A stretch of DNA of 53,236 nucleotides from Flavobacteriaceae bacterium Ga0077528 (GCA_001464475.1 LNDX01000015.1:1-53236), one strand, 5' to 3'. Shown: positions 33,388 to 41,480, counted from the stretch's first letter. Notes: generated by a model from the letters alone, not told the origin. Program-made: numbers and translations.

Positions 33388-33945
33388 CTATTTTTTAATT
33401 TTTTTAAATATCCAATAAATTACTCCAAAGATAATAACAACGAGGATAACTGCAACTATTGGAAGGAAAATTGCTAAGGAACTTAATGTGATTGCGGTTC
33501 CAGTTTCGGCGGTGGAAACTACTGGATTTCCTAAACCAGCAGTTTTTACTGATGATGCTAATCGTGTTGTGGTTGTTAATCCTTGAAATGCCGTGGCGGA
33601 ACCACTTCCTGCAATTATGGCTAAAATGGTAGTCATTGTTGGAGAAATATCTACCATTGTTGACGACATAACAACAAATCCAGCGATGGCTGCCAATGGT
33701 GTTGCAATTGTATCTAATAAATTATCGATGAATGGAATGTAATAACCAAATATTTCAAAAACCATGGCAACTCCAAAGCTTATTAATGCTGGTAAACCAC
33801 CAATCCAAGCCCAACTTTCATTCAGCGGAATGACATTAAAATAAGATGCCAAACTCAATGCAAAAACAGGTAAGAAAACTCTAAATCCTGAGGCAGAAGC
33901 CAATCCGATTCCGAGGCAAATTGATAAAATGGTTTCTAGATTCAT
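33388..33945 (-). CDS. DUF4126 integral membrane protein
   Basis: A 185-residue hydrophobic protein with about five membrane segments and Gly/Ala/Thr-rich helices (LGIGLASASGFRVFLPVFALSLA, then PLAAIAGFVVMSS and GSGSATAFQG). These match DUF4126, whose function is unknown. I chose the ATG at 33945 (MNLETILSICLG) because the -7 box TATATTTG lies 15 bases upstream of it and the longer start would run into that promoter. It lies 33 bases before kdsB. Confidence 0.85.
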   Translation of the reverse strand: MNLETILSICLGIGLASASGFRVFLPVFALSLASYFNVIPLNESWAWIGGLPALISFGVAMVFEIFGYYIPFIDNLLDTIATPLAAIAGFVVMSSTMVDISPTMTTILAIIAGSGSATAFQGLTTTTRLASSVKTAGLGNPVVSTAETGTAITLSSLAIFLPIVAVILVVIIFGVIYWIFKKIKK

Positions 33946-33959
33946 TAATTTTATTTTTA

Positions 33960-33967
33960 CAAATATA
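33960..33967 (-). promoter_or_regulatory. -7 box TATATTTG of the DUF4126 gene
   Basis: A perfect TAnnTTTG placed just after the terminator of the upstream VOC gene. It decides the start at 33945 over 33978. Confidence 0.5.
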
Positions 33968-33968
33968 C

Positions 33969-34009
33969 TAAAAAACAAATCCTCGTTTTACAATAAAAAA
34001 CGAGGATTT
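33969..34009 (-). terminator. Terminator of the first VOC gene
   Basis: On the minus strand AAATCCTCGTTTT pairs with AAAACGAGGATTT around a 7-base loop, followed by a T run. The promoter of the next gene begins immediately after. Confidence 0.85.
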
Positions 34010-34037
34010 ATTTGATTACAATTAATTATAAATTGAA

Positions 34038-34478
34038 TTATTTTTGTGGTGCTTCATCAAAATTCATCATCCAATGGATTCCGAATTTATCAACAAACAT
34101 TCCAAAGTATGCACCCCAAAAGGTGTTTTCCAATGGCATTTTAATAATTCCATCAGCAGATAATCCGTTGAATAATCTGTCCGCTTCTTCTCTACTCGAT
34201 GCATTTATTGAAATAGAAATATTATCACCAACAGTTGTTGTTTGACCAAAAGCTTCTGAAGTATCACTTCCCAATAAAATAGTTTCTGCACTAATTGGCA
34301 AGGAAACGTGCATTATTAAATTTCCTGCTTCTTCAGAAATTGGTTCACAATTTTCTGCTGGTGGCATTTCGTTGAATCTTCCCATATAGGTAAATTCTCC
34401 ACCAAAAACTGATTTGTAAAAATTGAACGCTGCTTCGCAAGTTCCGTTAAAAGTTAAATATGCATTTACTGTTGCCAT
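34038..34478 (-). CDS. VOC family protein (PhnB-like)
   Basis: A 146-residue vicinal-oxygen-chelate fold protein of the PhnB/glyoxalase-like group, with YLTFNGTCEAAFNFYKSVFGGEF at the N-terminus, IMHVSLPI in the middle and FWGAYFGMFVDKFGIHWMMNF at the C-terminus. The function of this subgroup is not settled; metal-dependent chemistry on small molecules is typical of VOC. A second copy at 36118 shares the architecture, so the two are paralogues on either side of the Fic pair. Confidence 0.9.
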   Translation of the reverse strand: MATVNAYLTFNGTCEAAFNFYKSVFGGEFTYMGRFNEMPPAENCEPISEEAGNLIMHVSLPISAETILLGSDTSEAFGQTTTVGDNISISINASSREEADRLFNGLSADGIIKMPLENTFWGAYFGMFVDKFGIHWMMNFDEAPQK

Positions 34479-34541
34479 GATTATTTTTTTTAAGAATTGT
34501 TTAATGTTTCAAATATATAATTTTTGCTTAAAAATTCAAAA

Positions 34542-35102
34542 CTATACTCTCAATGAAGCACGAAAACCTCTTACTGCATAATACGATTGTGCACCATTAT
34601 GATAAACAAAAACCGTTTCATAACGAAAATCGGCAAAAAGTGCGCCGCCTAATTTTCTGATTTCTGTAGGAGTTTTTATCCAACTTGAGGTTTTTAAATC
34701 AAATATTCCTAATTTTTGTAAGTGACGATATTCTGTTTCTGATAGTAATTCAATTCCCATAGAAGTTGCCATATCAATGACGTTATTCTCTGGTTTGAAT
34801 TCCTTTCGTGCCTCTAAAGCTTCTTTGTCGTAACACAAACTTCGTCTTCCTTTTGGCGTTTCTGTTGAACAATCATAGAAAATGTATTCGTTCGTTTCCT
34901 TGTCATAACCTACAACGTCTGGTTCGCCTTCGGTTCGTTCCATTTCGTTTAATGACCAAAGTTTGCTTGGATTGGCTTCTAACTTTTCTTGAATTTTCGA
35001 CCATTCCAAGCCAAGATGACGTTTCGGATTTTTTTCAAAACGCGTTTTTAGAATAGCTAAAAGTTCAGTTTGTTGACTTGATGTAAGTTGATTTTTTGAC
35101 AT
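34542..35102 (-). CDS. DUF4256 family protein
   Basis: A 186-residue cytoplasmic protein matching DUF4256, with KLWSLNEMERTEGEPDVVGYD near residues 47-67, FYDCSTETPKGRRSLCYD near 74-91 and RKLGGALFADFRYETVFVYHNGAQSYYAVRGFR at the C-terminus. The function is unknown. The start codon follows the Fic stop by 2 bases, which makes a two-gene operon. DUF4256 could be a target or modulator of the Fic protein; this is inference from position only. Confidence 0.87.
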   Translation of the reverse strand: MSKNQLTSSQQTELLAILKTRFEKNPKRHLGLEWSKIQEKLEANPSKLWSLNEMERTEGEPDVVGYDKETNEYIFYDCSTETPKGRRSLCYDKEALEARKEFKPENNVIDMATSMGIELLSETEYRHLQKLGIFDLKTSSWIKTPTEIRKLGGALFADFRYETVFVYHNGAQSYYAVRGFRASLRV

Positions 35103-35104
35103 TT

Positions 35105-36058
35105 CTATTTTATTAAATATATCGTTTTATTTTTATCTCCAGTTTTTTCAAAAAGATTTAAATCAATTCCTTTTTTCAAATCTCTACTTGCTGTTGCTGA
35201 TGAAATGTCTTTGAAAACATTCATATAATCGTTTCGTTTAAATTCTTTTTTACCCAAAGAAATAAAATAATCCAACCGATCATTATCGGTTAAAATTCGA
35301 TTATTGAATTTTAATAATTCAAATAATGCTTTATCAATTACTTCCAACATGTATTCTATAAAAACAGTTGATTTTCCTTGTTTATCACTAATTGACAACG
35401 CTTTATAATAATTTTCTTGAGTTGCACTGATGATGGTTTCAATAGGTAAAAATTCAAAAACTGGATACTCGTTCATCAAAATAACAGTTTGCCAAAGTCT
35501 TCCCATTCTGCCATTGCCATCTAAAAACGGATGAATAAATTCCATTTCGTAATGAAAAACACACGCTTTTATTAATGTCAATTCTTCTTTATTTTTGACA
35601 TAATTGAACAAATCTTTCATCAAAAACGATAAGTTTTCTGCTGGTGGAGCAAGATGAGCCAATTTAGAACCTTTTACAATTCCGACGCTATTTTTTCTGT
35701 AACTGCCACTGTTTTCAACTAAACCATTCATCAAAATTTGATGAGCTTCGAGAAATGATTTTTCAGAATGTGGCTTGAAAGCTCTTAACTTGTCATAAAC
35801 CTTTAGAGCATTTAGAACTTCTGCGATATCTTTTTGTGGCGCTAAAACTCTTTTATTTTCAATAATCGCAGTAATTTGTTCTTCTGTTAGTGTATTTCCT
35901 TCTATTTGAAGTGAGGAATGAATAGTTTTGATTCTATTTTGCTTACGTAATTGAGGTGATTGTTTTACCAAATAAACTGCATTTACTTGACCAATTTTCT
36001 CTGAAATTGAAGTAATTAGCTTTAAAATTGAAGTTGTTATTTCGTAAGGCGGTTTCAT
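35105..36058 (-). CDS. Fic domain protein with N-terminal inhibitory motif and C-terminal winged helix
   Basis: Fic enzymes transfer AMP or other phosphate-containing groups to proteins. The 317-residue protein has the full active motif HPFLDGNGRMGR (176-187), an N-terminal inhibitory helix SLQIEG (49-54, pattern SxxxEG), and a C-terminal DNA-binding winged-helix-like segment (DISSATASRDLKKGIDLNLFEK). This layout is common for chromosomal self-regulating Fic proteins. I chose the ATG at 36058 over 36070 because two palindromes and a -7 box lie directly upstream and the longer start would be inside a palindrome. Confidence 0.92.
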   Translation of the reverse strand: MKPPYEITTSILKLITSISEKIGQVNAVYLVKQSPQLRKQNRIKTIHSSLQIEGNTLTEEQITAIIENKRVLAPQKDIAEVLNALKVYDKLRAFKPHSEKSFLEAHQILMNGLVENSGSYRKNSVGIVKGSKLAHLAPPAENLSFLMKDLFNYVKNKEELTLIKACVFHYEMEFIHPFLDGNGRMGRLWQTVILMNEYPVFEFLPIETIISATQENYYKALSISDKQGKSTVFIEYMLEVIDKALFELLKFNNRILTDNDRLDYFISLGKKEFKRNDYMNVFKDISSATASRDLKKGIDLNLFEKTGDKNKTIYLIK

Positions 36059-36082
36059 TGATAGTATCATTTGATAGTATCA
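36059..36082 (-). promoter_or_regulatory. Tandem operator palindromes at the Fic promoter
   Basis: Two exact copies of the 11-base palindrome TGATAGTATCA (36059-36069 and 36072-36082) lie 2 bases apart, the first touching the start codon and the second overlapping the -7 box. They would cover the transcription start, the classical place for a repressor. The Fic winged helix is the obvious candidate ligand. Confidence 0.7.
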
Positions 36083-36088
36083 AAGGTA
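36081..36088 (-). promoter_or_regulatory. -7 box TACCTTTG of the Fic-DUF4256 operon
   Basis: A perfect TAnnTTTG on the minus strand overlapping the upstream palindrome by 2 bases. Confidence 0.6.
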
Positions 36089-36117
36089 ATGATTTTTATT
36101 AAAATAACTATCTACTT

Positions 36118-36543
36118 TTATGAATTAGCATCAAAATCTATCATCCATTCGATACCATATTTATCTCTGAACATTCCGAAATAAGAACCCCAAGGACTAT
36201 CTTGAATCGGCATTTCAACTGTTCCGCCTGCAGAAAGTCCATTGAATAATTTATCGGCTTCTTCTCTACTTTGGGCTGAAACTGCAATTTTAGAACGGTT
36301 CTCGTTTTCGCTTACTGTTCCTAAAAAACTTGGAACATCGTTTGCCATTAAGGTGTTGCCTCCAATAGGTAAAGCAATGTGCATTATTTTATTAGCGTCT
36401 TTTTCATCTACTGGAAAATCTGGACCTTCTAAATCTTTGAGACGCGTAATTTTAGAAAACTCTCCACCAAAAACTGATTTGTAAAAAGTGAATGCTTCTT
36501 CTGCATTTCCGTTGTAGTTTAGATGTACGTTTATTAGTGCCAT
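36118..36543 (-). CDS. VOC family protein (PhnB-like), second copy
   Basis: A 141-residue VOC protein paralogous to that at 34038: HLNYNGNAEEAFTFYKSVFGGEF, IMHIALPIGGNTLMAND, AQSREEADKLFNGLSAGGTVEMPI and PWGSYFGMFRDKYGIEWMIDF. The near-identical middle and C-terminal wording suggests an old duplication. The biochemical role is unknown. Confidence 0.9.
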   Translation of the reverse strand: MALINVHLNYNGNAEEAFTFYKSVFGGEFSKITRLKDLEGPDFPVDEKDANKIMHIALPIGGNTLMANDVPSFLGTVSENENRSKIAVSAQSREEADKLFNGLSAGGTVEMPIQDSPWGSYFGMFRDKYGIEWMIDFDANS

Positions 36544-36582
36544 GGTTTATTGGTTGTTTGTTATTTGCTTAAGCTAATGTAT

Positions 36583-36617
36583 AAAAAAAATCCGCAAAAT
36601 TAGGAGACATTTGCGGA
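36583..36617 (-). terminator. Terminator of the small lipoprotein gene
   Basis: On the minus strand TCCGCAAA pairs with TTTGCGGA around an 11-base loop and is followed by T8. Confidence 0.85.
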
Positions 36618-36648
36618 GGCTTTTTATTAAAACACTTTACTAAAATAA

Positions 36649-37125
36649 TTAATTTAAAGAAGAGATTTTGTATTTATCACCTTGTTTAATAATTGTTAAG
36701 TTTACTACTTCAATTGAACTATCATAAGTGTCAGACAAAAACAAAACTATATATTTATTTACTTTTTTATCTTTATTAATTATCATAGTCTTTAGCATTA
36801 CTGGATGACTATCTTGTCCGTTAATAATTGGATCATAATCAAGTTCATTATTCTCAAACTCATTTTTGATACTATCTAATAAAGCTTTTGTGCAATAAAT
36901 TTGAGATATCGAATCTAACTTTTCAATGTTTTTATTTGGAGCAATTGTATCAAGAGATTGAGTAATATATGCTGTATAAAACTCTTTTATCATTTTTTTA
37001 ATCTCGGTATCAGAAAATTCTACCTTTTGATTATTTACATCTAATTTATCTGTTTTGTCATTTTCTTTACAAGAGATTATTAATTGTAATAAAAGTAAAA
37101 TATAAACATAATATATTTTTTTCAT
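36649..37125 (-). CDS. Small lipoprotein of unknown function
   Basis: A protein of 158 residues starting MKKIYYVYILLLLQLIISCKEND. The lipobox ISC gives a lipoprotein, and the following KEND fits a possible surface-export context. The mature part has SDTEIKKMIKEFYTAYITQSLDT, similar to the helical start of DUF3828-like proteins, then YCTKALLDSIKNE and DYDPIINGQDSHPVMLKT, then beta strands. I chose the second ATG, 9 bases after 37134, because the signal peptide begins there. No catalytic residues are recognised. Confidence 0.75.
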   Translation of the reverse strand: MKKIYYVYILLLLQLIISCKENDKTDKLDVNNQKVEFSDTEIKKMIKEFYTAYITQSLDTIAPNKNIEKLDSISQIYCTKALLDSIKNEFENNELDYDPIINGQDSHPVMLKTMIINKDKKVNKYIVLFLSDTYDSSIEVVNLTIIKQGDKYKISSLN

Positions 37126-37185
37126 ATTCCTCAATTTAAGTTAGAGTTTAAATGTCTATATATTGATATTATTAAAAACTTTGTG

Positions 37186-37205
37186 GGCACGGATTGCAAA
37201 TCCGC
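37186..37205 (-). repeat. Third copy of the palindromic intergenic repeat
   Basis: GGCACGGATTGCAAATCCGC is the exact reverse complement of the copy at 1512-1531, 35.7 kb away. Confidence 0.75.
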
Positions 37206-37252
37206 GCTATCGGGTTTAACGTTTTAACTTAATCAAATATAACAACTTCTAA

Positions 37253-37341
37253 CTACTCCAAAAAACTCTCTTTCTTAAACCCAATCAAATAAAATCTGTC
37301 TTTGGCTCGGGTAATTTCTGTGTATAGCCAACGGAAATCTT
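37253..37341 (-). pseudogene. Duplicated 3' end of the helicase gene
   Basis: Minus-strand translation gives DFRWLYTEITRAKDRFYLIG followed by FKKESFLE and a stop. This matches the C-terminus of the helicase at 38289-39713 (YIRWLYTAITRAKDRLYLIG, then FKDESFLE and stop). The fragment lacks a start and the rest of the protein. It lies just downstream of the YD-repeat-like gene, so that gene is bracketed by two direct copies of the helicase 3' end. Confidence 0.85.
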
Positions 37342-37347
37342 TAGTTG

Positions 37348-38202
37348 TTAGAAATAGGTTATTTTTCTTTTGGTTAATTTTACAAGTTTTCCCATTCTAT
37401 TAAAAGTTTTTTTCTCAATCCAATTTTTTTCTTTGTCAAAAATGTATTCAAAGGATTGAATAACTTTTTTATCTTGATTGAAAATTACAATAATGTTACT
37501 CTCTTTATCATATTGTTTTGATTCCGATAAAGATAGTTTTCCTTTGTAGAAATATTTTTCACTAGAAATATTGTTTGATTTTAAATCTAAATATTCATTG
37601 ATTTTAGTAGAATATATCGTATCGTAATTGTAAGATTCATTTTTATAGATTCTATTTTTTTTATCATAGTAAAAAATTGAACTTATTTTATAAGGTGTTT
37701 CTTCACGTCTAGTATCTAATTTTTCCTTTTCACCTTCTTGAATGTATCTGTAATAAATAGTTCCTGTCATTCTATCTTTTTTTTCTATGATTACATTATC
37801 CTTATCAATAAATGAATACTTCCAAACAGTTGTATCTGGATATTTAAACGATATCTTTTGTTCTTTTATTATTATATTGTTTTTATCGTAGTCGTATTTC
37901 CATTCTTCAGCTTTTATTAGCAACTCTTTTTTCGCATAATATTCTTTTTTTGAAGTTAAATATCCATTTTTATTATAGGTGAAGTCAAAATGACTATTTA
38001 TGAATGGTTCAAAATTTAAATTGTAAGTATAGCTTGTATCATTCGTTTGTAATACTTCATATTCTCTATATTCTAACTCATTCACTTTACCATTTAATTT
38101 TTGTCTTTTTAAGTCATTACTGTTTAATCTTTCGCGCATTTGACCATAACAAAGCGAAATGAAAAAGGTGAATGTTAAGATGAATATTTTTCGTATTGTC
38201 AT
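37348..38202 (-). CDS. Secreted YD/RHS-like or MORN-like repeat protein
   Basis: A 284-residue protein with signal peptide MTIRKIFILTFTFFISLCYGQ. The mature part consists of short beta repeats of the type Y-x-x-Y/D-K-x-x-x-x-x-x-x-x-Y (FDFTYNKNGYLTSKKEYY, WKYDYDKNNIIIKEQ, IFYYDKKNRIYKNESYNYD, EYIFDKEKNWIEKKTFNRMG), like RHS/YD repeats or toxin-antitoxin MORN-like sheets. No enzymatic site is visible. It lies directly after the helicase, between that gene and a duplicate of its 3' end, so it looks inserted. Confidence 0.78.
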   Translation of the reverse strand: MTIRKIFILTFTFFISLCYGQMRERLNSNDLKRQKLNGKVNELEYREYEVLQTNDTSYTYNLNFEPFINSHFDFTYNKNGYLTSKKEYYAKKELLIKAEEWKYDYDKNNIIIKEQKISFKYPDTTVWKYSFIDKDNVIIEKKDRMTGTIYYRYIQEGEKEKLDTRREETPYKISSIFYYDKKNRIYKNESYNYDTIYSTKINEYLDLKSNNISSEKYFYKGKLSLSESKQYDKESNIIVIFNQDKKVIQSFEYIFDKEKNWIEKKTFNRMGKLVKLTKRKITYF

Positions 38203-38288
38203 AATATGTTTGCTAACTTATAAATATAAACAAATCTTTTAATAATTTATAATTTTCACTAATCCCAAATATACCAATTTTCAACAAA

Positions 38289-39713
38289 CTACTCCAAAAA
38301 ACTCTCGTCCTTAAAGCCAATCAAATACAATCTGTCTTTGGCTCTAGTAATTGCAGTGTAAAGCCAACGAATGTAATCTCTGTCGATGCCTTCGGGTAAA
38401 TACGGTTGTTCTATGAAAACGGTGTTCCATTGTCCGCCTTGGCTTTTGTGGCACGTTATGGCGTAAGAGAACTTTACTTGCAATCCGTTGTAGTATTCGT
38501 TTTCTTTTACTTTTTGGAATTTGGCGTATTTGGTTGTTAGGTGTTCGTAATCTTTCATCACTTCTTCATACAATTGGTTGGATTGCTCGTAGGTTAAGGA
38601 TGGTGATTCACTTTTAATAGTATCTAAAATCAAAACGGTTTCAAACGGAATTTGGTTGGGATAATCGACCATTCGTATTTTGACTTTGGCAAATTTGAAT
38701 CCGTATAATTCTTTGAAGCTATAAATTTCTAACACTTCGATGATGTCGCCATTGGCAATGAAACCGGCTTCGTCTTTTTCTTTCAACCAAAAATAATTAT
38801 TCTTCACGACCATCAAGAAATCGCCTGTCGATAAATCGCTTTCTTTGTCTAGGATTTTGGTTCTAATTTGCTCGTTGTATTGGTTCGCTCTTTTGTTGGA
38901 ACGCACAATAAACGCGGTATCTTCAATAGAATAATTGCTGTAAGCTTGGTTGATGGCATCTTGAATATCGTAACCATCTGTTAATCGAACAATATCTTTG
39001 AAACCTCGTAACTTGAACTTGAATTCGGTGATAAAACTGTCTTTCAAAAGTTCACGCAATTCGGTGGCGTTGTAGAGAATTCCGGAGTTTAGTTCTTGAC
39101 GCATTACTTCGTCGAGTTCAATCCAATCTACTTTTTTGTCGTAATTTAATTCTAATGTATCCGTGTTTAAAGCTGGCGAAATATCTAAATTCACTGGCGG
39201 AAGCTGTGCGGTATCGCCAAGTAAAATCATTTTGCAATTTTCACCACTATATATGTAGGAGATTAAATCGTCGAGTAAACTTCCGTTTTCGTACATTTTG
39301 CTTTCGGCTGCCACATCAGAAATCATGGATGCTTCATCGACTATGAAAATGGTGTTTTTGTGTTTGTTTTGTTGCATCGTAAAAGCCACTCCGCCACCAC
39401 TCGACTTTTTTGGAAAATAGATTTTCTTGTGGATTGTAAATGCTGGTTTATTGGAATAATTGGCAATGACTTTGGCAGCACGACCTGTTGGAGCAAGTAA
39501 AACGTATTTTTTATTAACTTCGATTAAGTTGTTTACAATGGTAGATATTACGGTGGTTTTTCCTGTTCCTGCGTATCCTTTTAGTACAAAAATGCTATCG
39601 TTGTTGGCATTGGTGATGAAAACGGCAATTTTTTGAAAGAAAGCATCTTGTTTAATCGTGGGATTAAACGGGAAGTTTTGGGATAGAATAGCATAAAAGT
39701 TTTTGGTTGCCAC
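38289..39713 (-). CDS. RecD/UvrD-like superfamily 1 helicase
   Basis: A 474-residue DNA helicase-like ATPase. Walker A KGYAGTGKTT is at 45-54, PTGRAAKVI near 75, the DEAS-type Walker B FIVDEASMI near 128-136, motif III LLGDTAQLPPV near 164, motif V YAITCHKSQGGQW near 420 and motif VI LYTAITRAKDRLYLIG at the C-terminus. It has the compact size of the AAA_30/UvrD_C_2 proteins common in Flavobacteria rather than full RecD2. The nearly exact duplication of its last 29 codons downstream is notable. It probably acts in recombination or replication-fork repair. Confidence 0.92.
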   Translation of the reverse strand: MATKNFYAILSQNFPFNPTIKQDAFFQKIAVFITNANNDSIFVLKGYAGTGKTTVISTIVNNLIEVNKKYVLLAPTGRAAKVIANYSNKPAFTIHKKIYFPKKSSGGGVAFTMQQNKHKNTIFIVDEASMISDVAAESKMYENGSLLDDLISYIYSGENCKMILLGDTAQLPPVNLDISPALNTDTLELNYDKKVDWIELDEVMRQELNSGILYNATELRELLKDSFITEFKFKLRGFKDIVRLTDGYDIQDAINQAYSNYSIEDTAFIVRSNKRANQYNEQIRTKILDKESDLSTGDFLMVVKNNYFWLKEKDEAGFIANGDIIEVLEIYSFKELYGFKFAKVKIRMVDYPNQIPFETVLILDTIKSESPSLTYEQSNQLYEEVMKDYEHLTTKYAKFQKVKENEYYNGLQVKFSYAITCHKSQGGQWNTVFIEQPYLPEGIDRDYIRWLYTAITRAKDRLYLIGFKDESFLE

Positions 39714-40078
39714 TTGTAATTATTTAACCGCAAAGTACGCAAAGTTTTAAGCAAAGTTCGCAAGGAATTTTACTTTTTTTTGGATAGATAAAAGAATATA
39801 AAAACTCAATAGCGAAGTTTTTTTAACCACATAGAGACATAGATTTTTTTGTGGTAAAGGCGCTTCGCTTTGGATAGATTACATAGAAAGATGGAACGCG
39901 GATGAAACGGATGGAACGGATTGAAGCGGATTTTTAAAAAAATGTTGTTTTGGAAATTTGATTTTGTGAAAATGGATGGCTGTTTAGCCCTGATTGTAGC
40001 AGTTACCTTGTAACGCGGAAAGCAGGAATAAGGTTTGTAGAAATGCCCTAATCATTCGCTCCTTAAAAATAAAAATCG
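39714..40078. other. Gene-free 397-base intergenic region rich in short repeats
   Basis: There is no gene between 39714 and 40110. From left to right: GCAAAGTACGCAAAG-like direct repeats (about 39728-39765), an AT-rich stretch with an ACCACATAGAGACATAG sequence, a run of GGAACGGAT/GAAACGGAT units (about 39893-39932), and a possible structured element at 39986-40064. The promoter of the next gene follows. Confidence 0.6.
39986..40064 (+). ncRNA. Candidate structured intergenic element (AGCCCTGAT...GCTCCT)
   Basis: It begins AGCCCTGATTGTAGC, has an inner hairpin GTTAC-CTT-GTAAC, then GCGGAAAGCAGGAATA, and ends GCTCCT. Elements with this start and end pattern are, as I remember, frequent in Flavobacterium intergenic regions, and one candidate is the Flavo-1 RNA motif. 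The assignment to that family is not verified. It ends 15 bases before the -7 box of the DUF3822 gene. Confidence 0.35.
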
Positions 40079-40086
40079 TAAGTTTG
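40079..40086 (+). promoter_or_regulatory. -7 box TAAGTTTG of the DUF3822-rsmD operon
   Basis: A perfect TAnnTTTG, 24 bases before the ATG at 40111. Confidence 0.5.
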
Positions 40087-40110
40087 CGGTGTTAAAAATG
40101 GAATTTCAAA

Positions 40111-40911
40111 ATGAGTATTACTGACAAAACTTATAAAAAACTAGCTATTCAAGTTTCTTTGAATGGGTTGTCGTTTTGTGTATTTGATACTTTGAGTGGC
40201 AAACCTGTGGTGTTGCATAACATTCATTTTGATAGTTTTCAGCGTAGTGCTAAGATTGAAGATTTGTTTGCTTCGGTTTTTAGAGAACATCCAGAATTGA
40301 GTCATAAGTATGATGAAATTGAGATTCTTCATAGTAATAATTTATCGACTTTTGTTCCAACCGCTTTGTTTGACGAGGAGTTTTTAGGAAGTTATTTGCA
40401 ATACAATACTAAGGTTTTTGAAACCGATTTTTTCACTTTTGACGCTGTAGATAAATATGAAATGAACAATGTTTACATTCCGTATGTGAATATGAATAAC
40501 TTTTTTATTGACCAATATGGTTCATTTGAATACAAGCACGCGAACAGTGTCTTGGTTTCAAAATTGTTGGATTTATCTAAGAATAATGAAGAACGCAAGA
40601 TGTTTGTTCACGTAAGTGAAAGTCATTTTGAGATTATTGTGGTTCAAAATCAGAAGTTGCATTTGTTTAATTCGTTTGAATACAAAACGCCTGAGGATTT
40701 TATTTACTACATTTTATTCACCGCTGAACAATTGCAATTGAATCCGGAGCATTTCAAATTGGAATTGCTTGGAGCGATTGTTGAAACGGATGCTTTTTAT
40801 CAAATTGCCTACAAATACATTAGAAACATAAGTTTATTTGATGTTTCTGATTTTACCAATAGTTTCACGGAAAAAGAAAACCGCGAACACTTTATACTAC
40901 TTCACTCGTGA
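40111..40911 (+). CDS. DUF3822 family protein
   Basis: A 266-residue protein of the DUF3822 family, typical of Bacteroidetes and usually next to rsmD. It has an actin-like/ASKHA-like split pattern: KKLAIQVSLNGLSFCVFD at the start and MFVHVSESHFEIIVVQNQKLHLFNSFEY near 170-197, suggestive of a nucleotide-binding fold without clear catalytic residues. Its stop overlaps the rsmD GTG start (GTGA), so translation is coupled. The role is unknown, possibly connected with rRNA modification. Confidence 0.88.
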   Translation: MSITDKTYKKLAIQVSLNGLSFCVFDTLSGKPVVLHNIHFDSFQRSAKIEDLFASVFREHPELSHKYDEIEILHSNNLSTFVPTALFDEEFLGSYLQYNTKVFETDFFTFDAVDKYEMNNVYIPYVNMNNFFIDQYGSFEYKHANSVLVSKLLDLSKNNEERKMFVHVSESHFEIIVVQNQKLHLFNSFEYKTPEDFIYYILFTAEQLQLNPEHFKLELLGAIVETDAFYQIAYKYIRNISLFDVSDFTNSFTEKENREHFILLHS

Positions 40912-41480
40912 GAATCATTTCTGGAAAATACAAAGGAAGACGCATTACAGCTCCAAAAAACTTACCAGTTCGTCCAACGACTGACATGAGTAAAGAGGCG
41001 TTGTTTAACGTGCTGAACAATCATTTCAATTTCTCGGGATTGAAGGTTTTGGATTTATTTGCTGGAACTGGGAACATTAGTTACGAATTTGGTTCGCGTG
41101 GTTGTGACAACATTACTTGTATCGATGGCGATATGGGTTGCGTGAATTTCATAAAGAAAACTGCCAAAGAATTTGATTTGAATATCACTGCAATAAAAAG
41201 CGATGTGTTTAAGTTTTTAGAAAAGCACAAAGGAAGTTACGATATAATTTTTGCCGATCCGCCTTATGGAATTGCGCAAAAAGAATTTGAAAAATTAATC
41301 GAAATGGTCTTCGAAAATGAACTGTTGGACGAAGAAGGCATGATGATTATGGAACATTCCAAACATACAAAACTCGACCACATGATGCATTTTTCTTTTC
41401 AGAAGAATTATGGTGGTTCTGTGTTTTCATTCTACGAATTTGAAGTTGATGATGAGGAAGATGAAAGTGAGGAAGAATAA
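40908..41480 (+). CDS. rsmD: 16S rRNA (guanine(966)-N(2))-methyltransferase
   Basis: SAM-dependent methylation of G966 in 16S rRNA during 30S assembly. The 190-residue protein starts with RIISGKYKGRRITAP, has the RPTTDMSKEALFNVL segment (22-36), the SAM loop LDLFAGTGNIS (48-58) and the catalytic DPPY at 117-120. The C-terminus is an acidic tail (DDEEDESEEE). The start is GTG overlapping the stop of the DUF3822 gene by 4 bases. Confidence 0.94.
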   Translation: MRIISGKYKGRRITAPKNLPVRPTTDMSKEALFNVLNNHFNFSGLKVLDLFAGTGNISYEFGSRGCDNITCIDGDMGCVNFIKKTAKEFDLNITAIKSDVFKFLEKHKGSYDIIFADPPYGIAQKEFEKLIEMVFENELLDEEGMMIMEHSKHTKLDHMMHFSFQKNYGGSVFSFYEFEVDDEEDESEEE

